Numbered from the stretch's first letter, positions 36,174 through 46,569 are shown. The stretch is 64,000 bases of DNA from Sambucus nigra (GCA_949130495.1 OX422221.1:482891159-482955158), one strand, 5' to 3'. The notes: generated by a model not told the origin, from the letters alone. A program made the numbers and translations.

Positions 36174-37643
36174 ATGGATCAATTCTTTCATAAACTCCCA
36201 AACCCATGGGATGAAATAGCCTTAAAATCTTATCCTGGCTGGTTAAAAACTATCGGGAAGGACGAGAAAGATGACAATCTTGGTTTTCGCATTAATTGGG
36301 TATTAAGAAAAATATCTGACCACTGCATTGAAATAAAAGCCAAGAAACAAGTTAAAAATCAAATCACAAATTCTAAAGCTGGTTATAAATGTTGTGATAA
36401 GATTTTAAAAGAAAACTGGGAAATAGGATGTAATCCACCTCCTAAAAATTCCAAATATTCTAAATTTTCTCGAAAGAGAAAATTTAAATGGAAACATTGG
36501 AAAAAGAAAACATCTTTTTCAAAGAATAAAAAATATATTAGAAAAAAGAAACCTTCTAAAAAACCACCTCTAAAAAAGAAGTGTTGTTGTTACATTTGCA
36601 ACGAAGAAGGCCATTATGCACCTGATTGTCCTAAAAAAGGAAAAAGTGCAAATAAAATGATAAAATTTCTTGAAGAACAAGAATTAGAAATATTTTATGG
36701 AGAAGATTTATCTGTTTCTGATATTTGTAATTATGAAATTTTATATGAGATTGAATCGAATTCGGAAACATCCGATGAAGAACTCGTATTTATGTATAAT
36801 ACTGCAGAAGTACGAGGTAGTAGCGAAGATGAGCTACAAACAATATCCCTTCGTGAAATAGTTGGAGAAGAAATCACTTTTACCAACGAACAACTACAAG
36901 AAATTGATAATCAAAGGCAACTTATAAAAATGGAAGATCTCTATAGATTATCAAAATTCAATTTATTCTCAACAAGAATATTTGAACAATTTAATGGTAA
37001 TACTACTGCTGGCTCAACAGATGATGAAACAGCTGATATTAAACTTTTTGATTTAATAAAGATCAAAAGATGGAAGAAGAAACACCCAAATATTAAATAT
37101 ATACATATCGGGTTTATTCAAATCTGTGTTACTTCCCTGTTTAGACAAGGTATGGATACACCCGTAGCTATACTAGTCTTAGACAAAAGATTCAGTAATC
37201 CTATGAATGACATAATTGGAGGAGTCCAATCCAATTTGGTAAATGGAGTTATTTGTTTTAACATAAAACCAAATTTCTTCATATCTATTGATGGTCCAAA
37301 CATTGAGGAATCTGTCTTTATAAAAATCCAAACCAAAGGAATAGGAATGAAAGATACCTCGCGAAATATGTCAATACATTGGAAAACAATTCATGAATTG
37401 ACAACTCTACCACATATAAATACACAAAATGTGGATAGAAATATTATAGAAATCTTTGAACCTCGACCATTTGATTTGGCAATACAGCCCAGATTAATCA
37501 ACTGGAGAGATTTGGAAGTACTAAGACAATGGATACTACCCCAAATAATAGAACCACCTCCTGAAAAACAACGAAACAACGTTGAATTAAAGGTATCTGG
37601 TAACAATGTCTATTTTAAAAATAAACATTCAGAAAATTGGTAA
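36174..37643 (+). CDS. Viral coat protein C-terminus fused to movement protein
   Basis: The longest intact viral frame (489 codons). Residues 1-135 are lysine-rich, with stretches such as KFSRKRKFKWKHWKKK. Residues 139-152 form a retroviral-type zinc knuckle C-x2-C-x4-H-x4-C (36588-36629) that would bind viral RNA. An acidic linker follows. Residues from about 255 carry a 30K-superfamily movement protein: VAILVLDKRFSNPMNDIIGG with the conserved Asp, then NGVICFNIKPNFFISIDG. Movement proteins of this family form tubules through plasmodesmata. CP and MP in one frame is the cavemovirus/solendovirus arrangement. The start here is simply the first ATG after the upstream frameshift; the ancestral protein began earlier. 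Confidence 0.85.
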   Translation: MDQFFHKLPNPWDEIALKSYPGWLKTIGKDEKDDNLGFRINWVLRKISDHCIEIKAKKQVKNQITNSKAGYKCCDKILKENWEIGCNPPPKNSKYSKFSRKRKFKWKHWKKKTSFSKNKKYIRKKKPSKKPPLKKKCCCYICNEEGHYAPDCPKKGKSANKMIKFLEEQELEIFYGEDLSVSDICNYEILYEIESNSETSDEELVFMYNTAEVRGSSEDELQTISLREIVGEEITFTNEQLQEIDNQRQLIKMEDLYRLSKFNLFSTRIFEQFNGNTTAGSTDDETADIKLFDLIKIKRWKKKHPNIKYIHIGFIQICVTSLFRQGMDTPVAILVLDKRFSNPMNDIIGGVQSNLVNGVICFNIKPNFFISIDGPNIEESVFIKIQTKGIGMKDTSRNMSIHWKTIHELTTLPHINTQNVDRNIIEIFEPRPFDLAIQPRLINWRDLEVLRQWILPQIIEPPPEKQRNNVELKVSGNNVYFKNKHSENW

Positions 37644-37730
37644 AATAATTTTCCTGACAACGATTGGGAAAAATTAAAGGGAAAAAACCTTTTAAAAGGC
37701 GAAAGTAGTAATAGTAAACCTCCTATTTCT

Positions 37731-38680
37731 ATGAAAAATATACAAGTACCAATATTACCTGGAACAAATTATCTAAAAGAAGATAATATAAAATCCAGTC
37801 AAATTTATCATTTCCAATTAGGAAAAGAAGAAATAATCTTCTCACCAAGCCATGGAAAGAGAATATATACTTACGTATTAGGCTACTTCAATTTTGCAGG
37901 CTATAAACCATATAGTCTTTGCACATTCATTGATACAAGAGGAACTATATGTTCTTGTAGACCTAATGCTTTACCTCCTGAAAAATGGATAAAAATGAAA
38001 AATCCTATTGCTGTAACAGGCATCAATGGGACACAAAATTTCATTGATTTAAAAGCCAAAAAAGTGGCTATATGGTTTAATGAAAAGAAATTCATTATTC
38101 CGAAAATCTTATGCTTTCTAGAAATGCATGGAGATTTTGTTTTAGGCAACAATTTTATCTCAAAATATTTGCCTATAAGTATTGATGAGGGAACTATAAA
38201 TTTAACCCTCAACAAAGATGTAGTAAAAATCCCTTTACTACAACAACATAAATATAAGTGCGAAAGAGATTTTCGCCCTACTAAGAAAGGGGATATAACT
38301 CCTTTTATCAAATCCCTTGAAGAAACTCATTGACTTTATACTATATTAAATGATAATTTTAGTGAAAACGCTCTAAAATTATGGAATAAAAGTCCAAGAT
38401 ATTGTAATCTCAGACTAAGAGATCCCAATGTCATTATAAGAGTAAAACCAATGATCTATACCAGAAATGATATAGATGAATTTGATAAACAAATCAAAGA
38501 ATTATTGGATATAAACCTTATTGAAGAAATAATAAGTCCACACTCTAGCCCTGCCTTCATGGTGAGAAAACACAATGAAGTCATGAGAGGAAAAGCTAGA
38601 ATGGTTATAAATTATAAAAGACTAAATGAACAATTAGAATTTGATGGTTATTTTATTCCAAGAAAGACGTATTAATTAAC
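37731..38680 (+). pseudogene. Viral protease and start of RT (disrupted)
   Basis: The frame 37731-38333 opens MKNIQVPILPGTNYL and contains the aspartic protease. The active-site triad at 37932-37940 reads Asp-Thr-Arg, so the essential Gly is lost. LGNNFISKYLPISI marks the C-terminal half of the domain. A TGA at 38332-38334 breaks the frame. It resumes at once, and 38451-38675 carries the RT fingers (ELLDINLIEEIISPHSSPAF and KARMVINYKRLNEQ). A frameshift at about 38675 ends it. The protein would be the viral PR-RT-RNase H polyprotein. Confidence 0.8.
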
Positions 38681-39787
38681 CAAACTAAAGGAAAAAAGTT
38701 CTTTAGCAAATTCGATTGTAAATCTGGATTTTGGCAGTTAAAACTAACTGAAGAATCCAAGCCATTAACAGCCTTTAGTACCCCTAGAGGACATTATCAA
38801 TGGAATGTTATGACTTTTGGACTAAACACAGCTCCTCGGGTATATCAAAGATGGATGGACAAAATCTTTAAAGACCATAAAGATTTTTGTATTGTCTATA
38901 TAAATGACATTATTTTTTTTTCCAAAACCATAGAAGAACATAGATATCATCTGAAAATTATCTGTGAAAATTTCCAAAGACATGGAATCATTTTATCACC
39001 TAAGAAAATTGATGTTGAAAAAACATAAATTAATTTTCTTGGCATAATCCTAAACCAGGATGGCCTACAATTACAAGATCATATCATCTCTAAAATAAGA
39101 GATTTTAATGAGGAAATTTTGGATAAAAAACAATTACAAAGTTTCCTAGGAATCCTTAATTATGGAAGAAATTTCATAAAAGGATTATCTCAAAAAGAAT
39201 TACCACTTCTTGAAAAACTCAAAAAGAATGAAGTTTTTACATGGAGTGCTAATGATACTCTTGTTGTTAAAACAATTAAACAAGAAATTATTAATAATTG
39301 CCCAAAAGTTTATTTTCCTAAAATAGGAGATAAATTAATATTGGAAACTGATGCTTCGGACAATTGCTGGGGATGTGTTCTCAAAGCAATTCCTGCGAAA
39401 TATTAGAATGAAAACAATCCTTCCAATACTTTTGGTATTCGTGGTAAGAAAACCACTATCCCAAAAACAATTCAAAAACATGAATTGATATGCGGATATA
39501 ATTCAGGAAAATTTATACCAAATGAACTGAATTATATTATTTTTGAAAAGGAATTATTAGCAATTAAGCTTGCTATTAAAAAATTCCATATTTTCTTAGC
39601 ACCTGAAGACTTTATTGTCAGAACAAATAATAAAGCTGTCAAAGACTTCCTCGTAAATAAAAGAAATAATTTAGAAGGAAGAAGACTTAAATGGTTCAAC
39701 CAAATTGCTGTCTATACATTTGAAGTTGAACATTTAAATGGTACTAATAATTTTCTTGCAGATTATCTTAGCAAGAACTATGAATAA
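38680..39787 (+). pseudogene. Viral RT palm to RNase H (disrupted)
   Basis: After the frameshift the RT palm continues in another frame (FSTPRGHYQWNVMTFGLNTA). The catalytic box at 38897-38908 reads YIND, so the first catalytic Asp is replaced by Asn (AAT for GAT). A TAA follows at 39026-39028. The connection domain follows (LQSFLGILNYGRNFIKGLS). RNase H begins at LILETDASDNCWG, with a TAG at 39404-39406. NYIIFEKELLAI keeps the catalytic Glu, but VRTNNKAV (Asn at 39626-39628) has lost another Asp. The frame ends at a natural-looking stop after ADYLSKNYE. Confidence 0.85.
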
Positions 39788-39791
39788 AAAC

Positions 39792-39918
39792 CTACTAACC
39801 AAGTAGAGTTTTTAGAAACCCACTAAACAAGTGGAGTATGTTGCATATTTTAAAATAACACCCACTAAACAAGTGGAATATTTTGAAATATATTTTATCA
39901 AAACCACTAAACAAGTGA
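39792..39918 (+). other. Four short hairpins in the spacer upstream of TAV
   Basis: Four 15-nt elements have 5-bp stems and 5-nt loops: CTACT-AACCA-AGTAG (39792-39806), CCACT-AAACA-AGTGG (39820-39834 and 39862-39876) and CCACT-AAACA-AGTGA (39904-39918, one end pair lost). The first differs from the others on both sides of the stem so that pairing is kept. Starts are 28, 42 and 42 nt apart. They lie between the RNase H stop and the TAV ATG, where the TAV message of caulimovirids begins or is translated. Confidence 0.7.
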
Positions 39919-39935
39919 AGTTTTCTATTTTCAGG

Positions 39936-41387
39936 ATGGGAGATAAGCACCCAGGAGAAGTAAAAGGAGATTGGGTAACTATTGCTAAAAAGGCAAAAAC
40001 CCAAGCATCATCATCTACACAACCTAAACAAAATCTTGTTTATGTTGTATTCAGTGGAAGAAATCCAGGCTTCTATGACAACTGGAATCAATGTTTTATT
40101 CAAGTAAACAAATACCCTGGTGCATGCCACCAAAAATATGACACTATGCCAGAAGCCATTACAGCATGGGAAAATTGTATGAAACAGTTAGGACCTCCAA
40201 ATATGATTTACCAGTTCTCCAAACTACATACCAAGGAAATCCTCCTTGATACTGAAACTTATGACTTTCACAACCCAGGAATCCCTTGCGAGTTGTAAAC
40301 ACCATTAAATGAAGCATGGAAATCTCATCTCCGAGATAAAAGAAAAGATTTTAGAAAAAATATGAGTATCCTTGCTAATAAAATTGCTGAACAGACAACA
40401 ACTTTGGACAAATTCAAAAGTCTGAGCCTCAAACTCATAAAAATCTTAAACTATGAAAATGAAGATTTTCCTTTAGAAAAAATTGAGACTTTTCAGGAAT
40501 TTTCTGAATTACTGGAAAATGATTTTTTTGACAAGATCTTCAATACTATCAGGAGAATTTGTCTGTTTGAAAAAGCAAAGATAATTCTCTCACGTCCTCT
40601 ATTCCAAATCGAAATTTTACCAAAAATCGAGGACCATGAGCAAAAGATAAAAAGTCTTTTACTCCAACATTTTTACTCTAGTTTAAATTATAGTGATGAG
40701 ATGCCAAAACTGCATTTCATTACTGAAGAAGGATATCCACCTTGGGATATTGAAACAATTGAATGGGGGTTAGTAAATAAACTAATCTTCTCCAGTGTAG
40801 CTTGTTTCAATCATTTTGAATTTTTACCTATGCTGATCAAAACCATGATCTATCATGTATTGACAAAAAGCAAGTACAAATATACTCGCTATCTGTCATT
40901 TCATATCACAAGAACAATTGGTTGGTGATCAAGAGAAATTTTCTATCAACACTACCAGATCTGGTACCTCAGAGGTACTGAGGACTATGAATGGGACGAG
41001 ATTGAACAAAATTAGGAAATAGCACTACCGTTGGACCAGTTGGACACAACGAGATATTGGTCACAAAACCTAATCAATACTTCAAACTATGCAGAATATT
41101 TTTATCGAGAATCAGCATTAAAATTCATGGTAACTGATGGCAGACGATTATTTGTTACCGATTTACCGATAAATTATACTACCTCGCTTGAACAACGAGC
41201 GGCAGTAAGGGAGTTTCTAAATAACTTGAAAAACAAAAATAATTTGGATGTTCCCTTTGAACAATTAACCCATGCGGAGGAATATGAACAAGCCCAATTA
41301 CATGGACCTCCAAATCACAGCCCTAACGATAGTATGTCTTTCGACTCTGTCGCTGAGGACAATATTGCCAATGCATTCGATGCATGA
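39936..41387 (+). pseudogene. Viral TAV-like gene (translational transactivator / inclusion-body protein)
   Basis: Starting at ATG 39936 (MGDKHPGEVKGDW), one frame runs to 41387 with three internal stops: TAA 40296-40298, TGA 40926-40928 and TAG 41013-41015. Residues read around 40030-40190 (VYVVFSGRNPGFYDNWNQCF and YDTMPEAITAWENCM) match the RNase HI N-terminal-like domain characteristic of caulimovirus gene VI proteins. Proteins of this type allow reinitiation on the polycistronic RNA and build the cytoplasmic virus factory. The C-terminal part is acidic and not recognised. Its presence supports a cavemo-, solendo- or caulimovirus relationship rather than badnavirus. Confidence 0.8.
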
Positions 41388-41472
41388 CAATTGGAACAAG
41401 GAAATAAACCCACATGGACGACTGCAATTCATCCAGCACATGAAGTGGGATATGCACATGGACAGTAAACAG

Positions 41473-41492
41473 CTGACGCATGTGATGAGACG
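41473..41492 (+). promoter_or_regulatory. as-1-like activator element in the viral promoter
   Basis: CTGACGCATGTGATGAGACG closely follows the pattern of the 35S as-1 element, two TGACG-type half-sites 12 bp apart. In CaMV this is bound by TGA bZIP factors. It lies about 165 bp upstream of the TATA box. Confidence 0.55.
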
Positions 41493-41622
41493 TATAAAAC
41501 AAAACATCCAAATCAGTTACTATTTGCTTTTTAATTATTAGAAATTAGTGTGTACTTTTTACTGTGCACCTACTGTACACTTTCTGACTTTTCCTTTTTC
41601 AGCAGCCCACGTTTTAAATGAT

Positions 41623-41648
41623 ATAACCTTTATGAAGGTTATAAAAGG
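41623..41648 (+). promoter_or_regulatory. Viral 35S-like TATA box within an inverted repeat
   Basis: The TATA box TTATAAAAGG (41639-41648) overlaps the right arm of a perfect 8-bp inverted repeat, ATAACCTT-TATG-AAGGTTAT (41623-41642). The pyrimidine-rich CTCCTCTCTTGTAAATCATC follows at the expected start-site distance, then ACTCTTTTGTACTCTC. The position after TAV and before the primer-binding site is that of the pregenomic RNA promoter. Confidence 0.7.
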
Positions 41649-41734
41649 AGCATTCCTCCTCTCTTGTAAATCATCAGTTGTAATATTTCTCTTACTCTTT
41701 TGTACTCTCTTTTGTAATATTCTCCACATATAAT

Positions 41735-41876
41735 ATTATTTATATTTATATTTATATGAATATTTTAATTTCAATTTTAATTTTGATTTTGATTTTGATT
41801 TTGATTTTGATTTCGATTTCGATTTCGATTTCAATTTCAATTTCATTTTATATTTATATTTATATTTATTCGCAAC
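41735..41876. repeat. Drifting hexanucleotide repeat at the viral 3' junction
   Basis: A run of six-base units that changes by single substitutions along its length: ATATTT, then AATTTT, GATTTT (about 6), GATTTC (about 4), AATTTC, and ATATTT again. It separates the last certain viral sequence from the exon at 41899. Confidence 0.9.
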
Positions 41877-41898
41877 TATCATTGTATTTGTTGGACAG

Positions 41899-43123
41899 GA
41901 ACAATTCATCCTGGATCCAAAGCTACGCGATTCCGTCTTGGAGCAGTTGAGGGAGAAACACAAGATATGGAAGAAAAATCTACGGACCCGGTACTTTTGT
42001 AAGATATGAGATCGGGGAGCGATAATTGGCATCTCGCCAATCGGGGAGGGAAAATCGGGCAAAAAAGATCGGTGTGCACTACTCCGACCGGACGTCTTAC
42101 ACCGAGGTGGATCATAGGATAATGTTAAGATTTAATTTTTCTATAACTACATAAATATATTATTCTTTATTATTTTACTTTTTGGGGCCGATACTAATTT
42201 TACTTTATTTTATTTCAGGGGACAGGGAGTAGCCCTGGGGGTAGGCCACATAGGCTCGATACTTACGTGGCTCTTCGGACTAAGAAGGGGAAGGACAAGG
42301 AGGTGTCCCCGAGGATCGCGACCACGATTGTAACTAATCCGACAATTTACTTTTTCCTAATTACGTTATAATTTTTTAGTTTACTTATTTTACTAATCAT
42401 GTGCTTTTTGTAGTTTCAAGAAAAGCTTAAGGAAGTGAATGAATCGCAGTCTGATGTCGACAAGGCATCTTTGTCCACAGACGAACTCAGCCAAGTGTTT
42501 GGATCTGATCACAAGGGGAGGACAAGGGGGTGAGCTCACGGGTAGCCAAATCTAGGATCCTAGGATTGGAGAAGAGCGACATCGGGTTGGCTCGAATGGT
42601 GGATTCATTTGATGCGAAGCTATCCTATTTGGAGGCGACGGTCCATGATATGTTCTTATTCATGAAGCGTTCATTGGGCAAAAACCGTAAGGGGAAAGGG
42701 AAGGAGAAGGCGGTGGAGGATGAGGTGCGGGAGGAAAAGGTGCAGGATGACGAAGATGTGGACCTCGTTTCTTCATCGTCGATACGTGCCGAGTTTGATG
42801 ATCCACTTCCCTCTTTGGCTCCCTTCAATAGACCGATGTCGACACTTGGTTGGCCGAGCGTGTTTATAATGGACATATTTGATAACAAACAGATAGGGTG
42901 GGGGTTGAGGGACTCGAATATAATCCATGGTGGACTAGTTCATGGACGTGAGCTTCAAGACATCGAGTCCAAGGTGCTCGTCACGCTTGTGATACCCAGG
43001 AAGGAGAACTCCCCATTTTGGTTGCGCAAACAATGCGACACGATGTATATTAGTTGGCGTGTCAATTCGTATATCGTATGGACTACTCACCTCCTCAGAG
43101 TAAACCATACCCCAGACATGTAG
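41899..43123 (+). pseudogene. Downstream exons of the CACTA transposase-like gene
   Basis: After an acceptor-like TTGTTGGACAG, 41899-42116 encodes EQFILDPKLRDSVLEQLREK and IWKKNLRTRYF, then after a frameshift KKIGVHYSDRTSYTEVDHR. A second exon (42219-42329, after TTATTTCAG and before GTAACT) encodes RPHRLDTYVALRTKKGKDKE. A third (42414-43123, after TTTTTGTAG) encodes FQEKLKEVNESQSDV and ELSQVFGSDHKGRTRG. A frameshift follows, then a segment with LEATVHDMFLFMKRSLG and a lysine/glutamate-rich tail. These blocks and their order match plant Ptta/En/Spm transposase-like proteins (Transposase_24 type). It lies in the same orientation as, and 0.5 kb from, the CACTA end at 43636. Confidence 0.7.
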
Positions 43124-43319
43124 TGACATTATTTGAATTGAATTATTTTTAAGTTGGTGCATTTGAATTATATTTAGATTATATCGTGATGCATATTGTC
43201 TCTATTTTGAATGTATATTTTCATTATCTCTATTTTATTTGATATATGATGCTTGAACAGGTACAACGTTGCTATAACAGGTACAAATATACTATTGGGC
43301 AGTGCCCAAACTACCCAGT

Positions 43320-43636
43320 AGATTTTTTTTCAATTCTGCCCATAATTTTCATGGTCATTGACCGTGACAAGTCCGTGACAAAGAAACTTGCCACGGACTT
43401 GTCACGATCAATGACCGTGACAATTCTGGGCCAACATTTGCCACGGGTTTATCACGGTCTTTAACGGTGAAAAAACTTGTCAAGGTCAGGGACTGTGACA
43501 ATTCTAATGTACTTATCACGATCAATGACCATGACAAAATAAGTTGCCTTGCCCAGAATTGTCACGGTCATTGACCTCGATAAGTTGAATTTATCAAAGT
43601 CAACGACCGTGACAATTCGACTGATTTGGTGTAGTG
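43320..43636 (+). mobile_element. CACTA right terminus with TCACGGTC subterminal repeats
   Basis: The sequence ends ATTTGGTGTAGTG (complement CACTACACCAAAT) at 43636. The preceding 300 bp holds about ten copies of GTCACGGTCA/TGACCGTGAC in both orientations. These include a near-perfect 25-bp palindrome at 43399-43423. Clustered inverted subterminal motifs are the transposase-binding regions of CACTA elements. The matching left terminus was not found in the window. Confidence 0.7.
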
Positions 43637-46569
43637 TCATGCATGCAAAACTATGTGATGATGTTTTTTATTTCGGGAGAATATCTTTACCTAACTTATT
43701 AATTTTAGTTATTCTATTTCCTGAGAAACTGAATTGACTATTAAAATTATGCAAATTGAACATTGCCTAGAATACCAAGTGATCTTCTTTGCAATTTTAT
43801 AGAAAGGTTTAACCGCACCATCTATCAATCATATGTATTCCCGATCTTCAAGTAATTTAGCATCGTCTTATGACATACTCCGTATTAGTAAATTCAATTA
43901 AACGTCTTCGAAAGGCTTGGATTTTCCATTCATATAACGGTTGCACGGACAAGGAATCTTGTCACCGTTAAGATTCCTATCTACAAATTTAATAAATTCT
44001 CGAATGCCCTTTTTCGATTATCAACGACTCTATTAATCTCTCCAATCCACTATTTGGAATATAGAAAACTCATTAAATAGTATCCAAAACTCATGTCACC
44101 TATATAAATAGATTAAAACGATGGCCATGTTGAATAAAAGAACTCTTAGTTTATAATTCAAGGAAATTCATTCAACCGAAGAAAATTTATGAAAATTTTT
44201 TAAATTAATTCAACCCGAGCATTCAATAAATGAGAAATAAAACTAAACAAATTATGATGTCATTAGAAAATTTAAGCATTGTTCATCTCCTAAACCCGTG
44301 CACAAATAAATTGGCTAAACAATAAAAAAAATTATATTATTTTAACCGAAGCCCATCACCGTGGTCAACTTGCACAAGCTCATCACCTCAACCATCGTAT
44401 ATGTTTAAGCTCCACCTTCAAAGGATAATTATGGATAGGTGTTCCGACAAAGTGTACATGTGCCAATGAACTTATTATTAGACTAGTTGGATATATAATA
44501 CTCATCATCATAGTCACCATGAATGGATGATTATGACCTATAAAATGTAGTAGGAGGATGAAATTTGGAGGAGAATGTTTGAGTAAAAATCTAGGATCAT
44601 AAGCCATGTTATTGACTGAACAATTGGACCAACCCCTTGATTTCATTCATCAAAATCGGCATCATGCTGTTAAAATTGCCCACCTCTCTCATCAGCTTTG
44701 ACACCTCTCCTTTTGTCCTACCACATTCTTTTGCTAGCTCGACACATGACTCCACACCGAATAGATCTTTTACAATAGAGGTCTAGCGTGTTGTATTTTT
44801 CTACTTTACATGTATGAGCTCACACCTCTTTTCCCCACCTTTTGCCCTTCTCAATTAAATTTGCTAGGGTACTATCTATAATATTATAGGGGTTGTACCC
44901 GGACTGACTGCTCGATATGCTTATATAATTTCCTGTAACATAATATTATACCTAAGACTATGATTTTAACATGATTTTATTATATCTTTTATATATACGA
45001 TAACTAAATTCAAACTCACCAGAGTCGGTTTCAATTTGTTTGAAATTGATTGGTCCCTTTTTCCCATCGAGCATGCAAGTACAAGTTGACCCGATTCTTT
45101 ACCTTCTTTCAAAGTCCCTTTGGTCCTGTCCACCCATTCACCCTTCATATCATCATATAACTTTGCCCCATTTTTATGGACATTAATTTTCTTTGACAAT
45201 TTTAGTTTATTTTTCTCTATCGATCAGTTTTCCTTCCCTGGACTCATTCTCCAAAAAGTCGTTCCATTGGTTGGTGGGTATTTGAGCATTTAGGGAACTG
45301 TGTTTTCAAATGCAAAATATCTTAACTCGATGCCCCCTTAAAGAAAAAAACTTTCCAAGGTTCTTCAAATAGGTTTTCAAGTGACATGATACTCAAGAAT
45401 GAACCTTTGCCTTCGAACTGGGTGGAAATGAAAAATGCTTACAAAGTTGTTCACACACGTCATCCTTTATAGTGGAATCCACCTTATTCCAGCTTTTGCA
45501 TCCCTCAAAGACCATAATCATCTTTCTGAGAAGAGGATAATGGTATTTAAAAATATGTTTCCTAGGTTTTAAACCAAGAGGACGATTACAAATAATTAAG
45601 GCTCTGGTGGGTATATTATTATTGGATTGGGATTCCTCGATAGCGGGACGTGAGGTGTTGGATTAATAGGGGTTTGTTGTGTTTGATAACTTATAGATAG
45701 AGTAGTAGATGGTATTTACGATAGATTAGAGTGTTTGCAACATTCACGTGATGAGAATTGATGCGAGGTTAAAGGAGAGATCCTAGTTGGCCGTGTTCCA
45801 TTATATGGTTGATCATTTATGATCATGTTCCACATTGCCGACAATTAAAACAAAATTTAGCAACAAATGCAAGACAATCATGAATATGACTATATATATG
45901 TATATACCTTTTCAATAGATTTTGAAACACACTCGATGTGCCTAATTTTCATCCAATAAGCATTTGTTTTTAAAAATTTATGAAATTTTGCATGTGGCCA
46001 ACTGGGTGAATGTGTATTTATGATTGATATGAAAAGGTCCTTGACAAGAACTCGTAATCCTCTTTTCTTCAACTTATTTGGAAGCTCACTTTAATGTAAA
46101 TATGTCATGAGACGACATGATCTGAGTATATGCTCTCCTTATGGAGTTGCATCCATAATGGGTTAATAATTTGTAGCCGTCTCTAACAGTGTCACCAATG
46201 TCAGTGGCCTATCGAAATTATGTAGGAGAAATACTTTCTACTGTCTCACCCCAACATTCTGTCAAGGAAAACATAATACAATGGAACATGTATATTTGCA
46301 AAATATCGACTCCATATTTTTTGAGGTATTTAAATTGTTCAATTTTTATATTCCCATACTTGTAAATAGGATTCCCCCTATATCGAGCACAGTAATAAAA
46401 GATATTTTATTGCGGTTCAACTGCACCCTCTAGTACCCTTGTTCAAACTAATTATTATCGTGACTAATTTTTCCTGAGAAAATATATATACTGGCGATGT
46501 AAGTATGACTCCTAGAGATAATGTCTCTAAATAATTCAAAACTAATTATTTTTTTTCAATGGATCAACC
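43637..46569. other. Intergenic DNA with minus-strand gene-like fragments
   Basis: Mostly AT-rich. On the minus strand, 45199-44966 (KLYDDMKGEWVDRTKGTLKE), sequence near 44760-44650 (ELAKECGRTKGEVSKLMREV, NFNSMMPILMNEI) and 44646-44383 read like exons of one decayed gene. They vaguely resemble the C-terminal part of En/Spm-type transposase proteins. No firm assignment is possible. Confidence 0.3.

Larger units (their letters stand above)
34292..41718 (+). mobile_element. Endogenous caulimovirid, near full length
   Basis: A linear pararetroviral genome of about 7.4 kb (family Caulimoviridae). In order it has the tRNA-Met primer-binding site (34301), a roughly 535-nt leader, a coiled-coil/coat region, zinc knuckle, 30K movement protein, aspartic protease, RT, RNase H, a TAV-like gene and a 35S-like promoter. 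CP and MP share one polyprotein and the order is CP before MP, as in cavemoviruses and solendoviruses and unlike petuviruses. It has at least seven in-frame stops and two frameshifts, so it cannot produce virus from this copy alone. TTTTGTAAT occurs at both ends (34292-34300 and 41710-41718), as expected if a circular genome was opened near its primer-binding site. The host boundaries are approximate. Confidence 0.85.

Noticed and set aside
34292..41718. Considered as an LTR retrotransposon because of the TGGTATCAGAGCC-like primer site
   Set aside because: There are no long terminal repeats and no integrase, while a movement protein and a TAV-like gene are present, as in Caulimoviridae.
41736..42062. 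Minus-strand Lys/Ser-repeat frame over the hexanucleotide tract
   Set aside because: It is a translation of the simple repeat and runs antisense to the recognised transposase exon.
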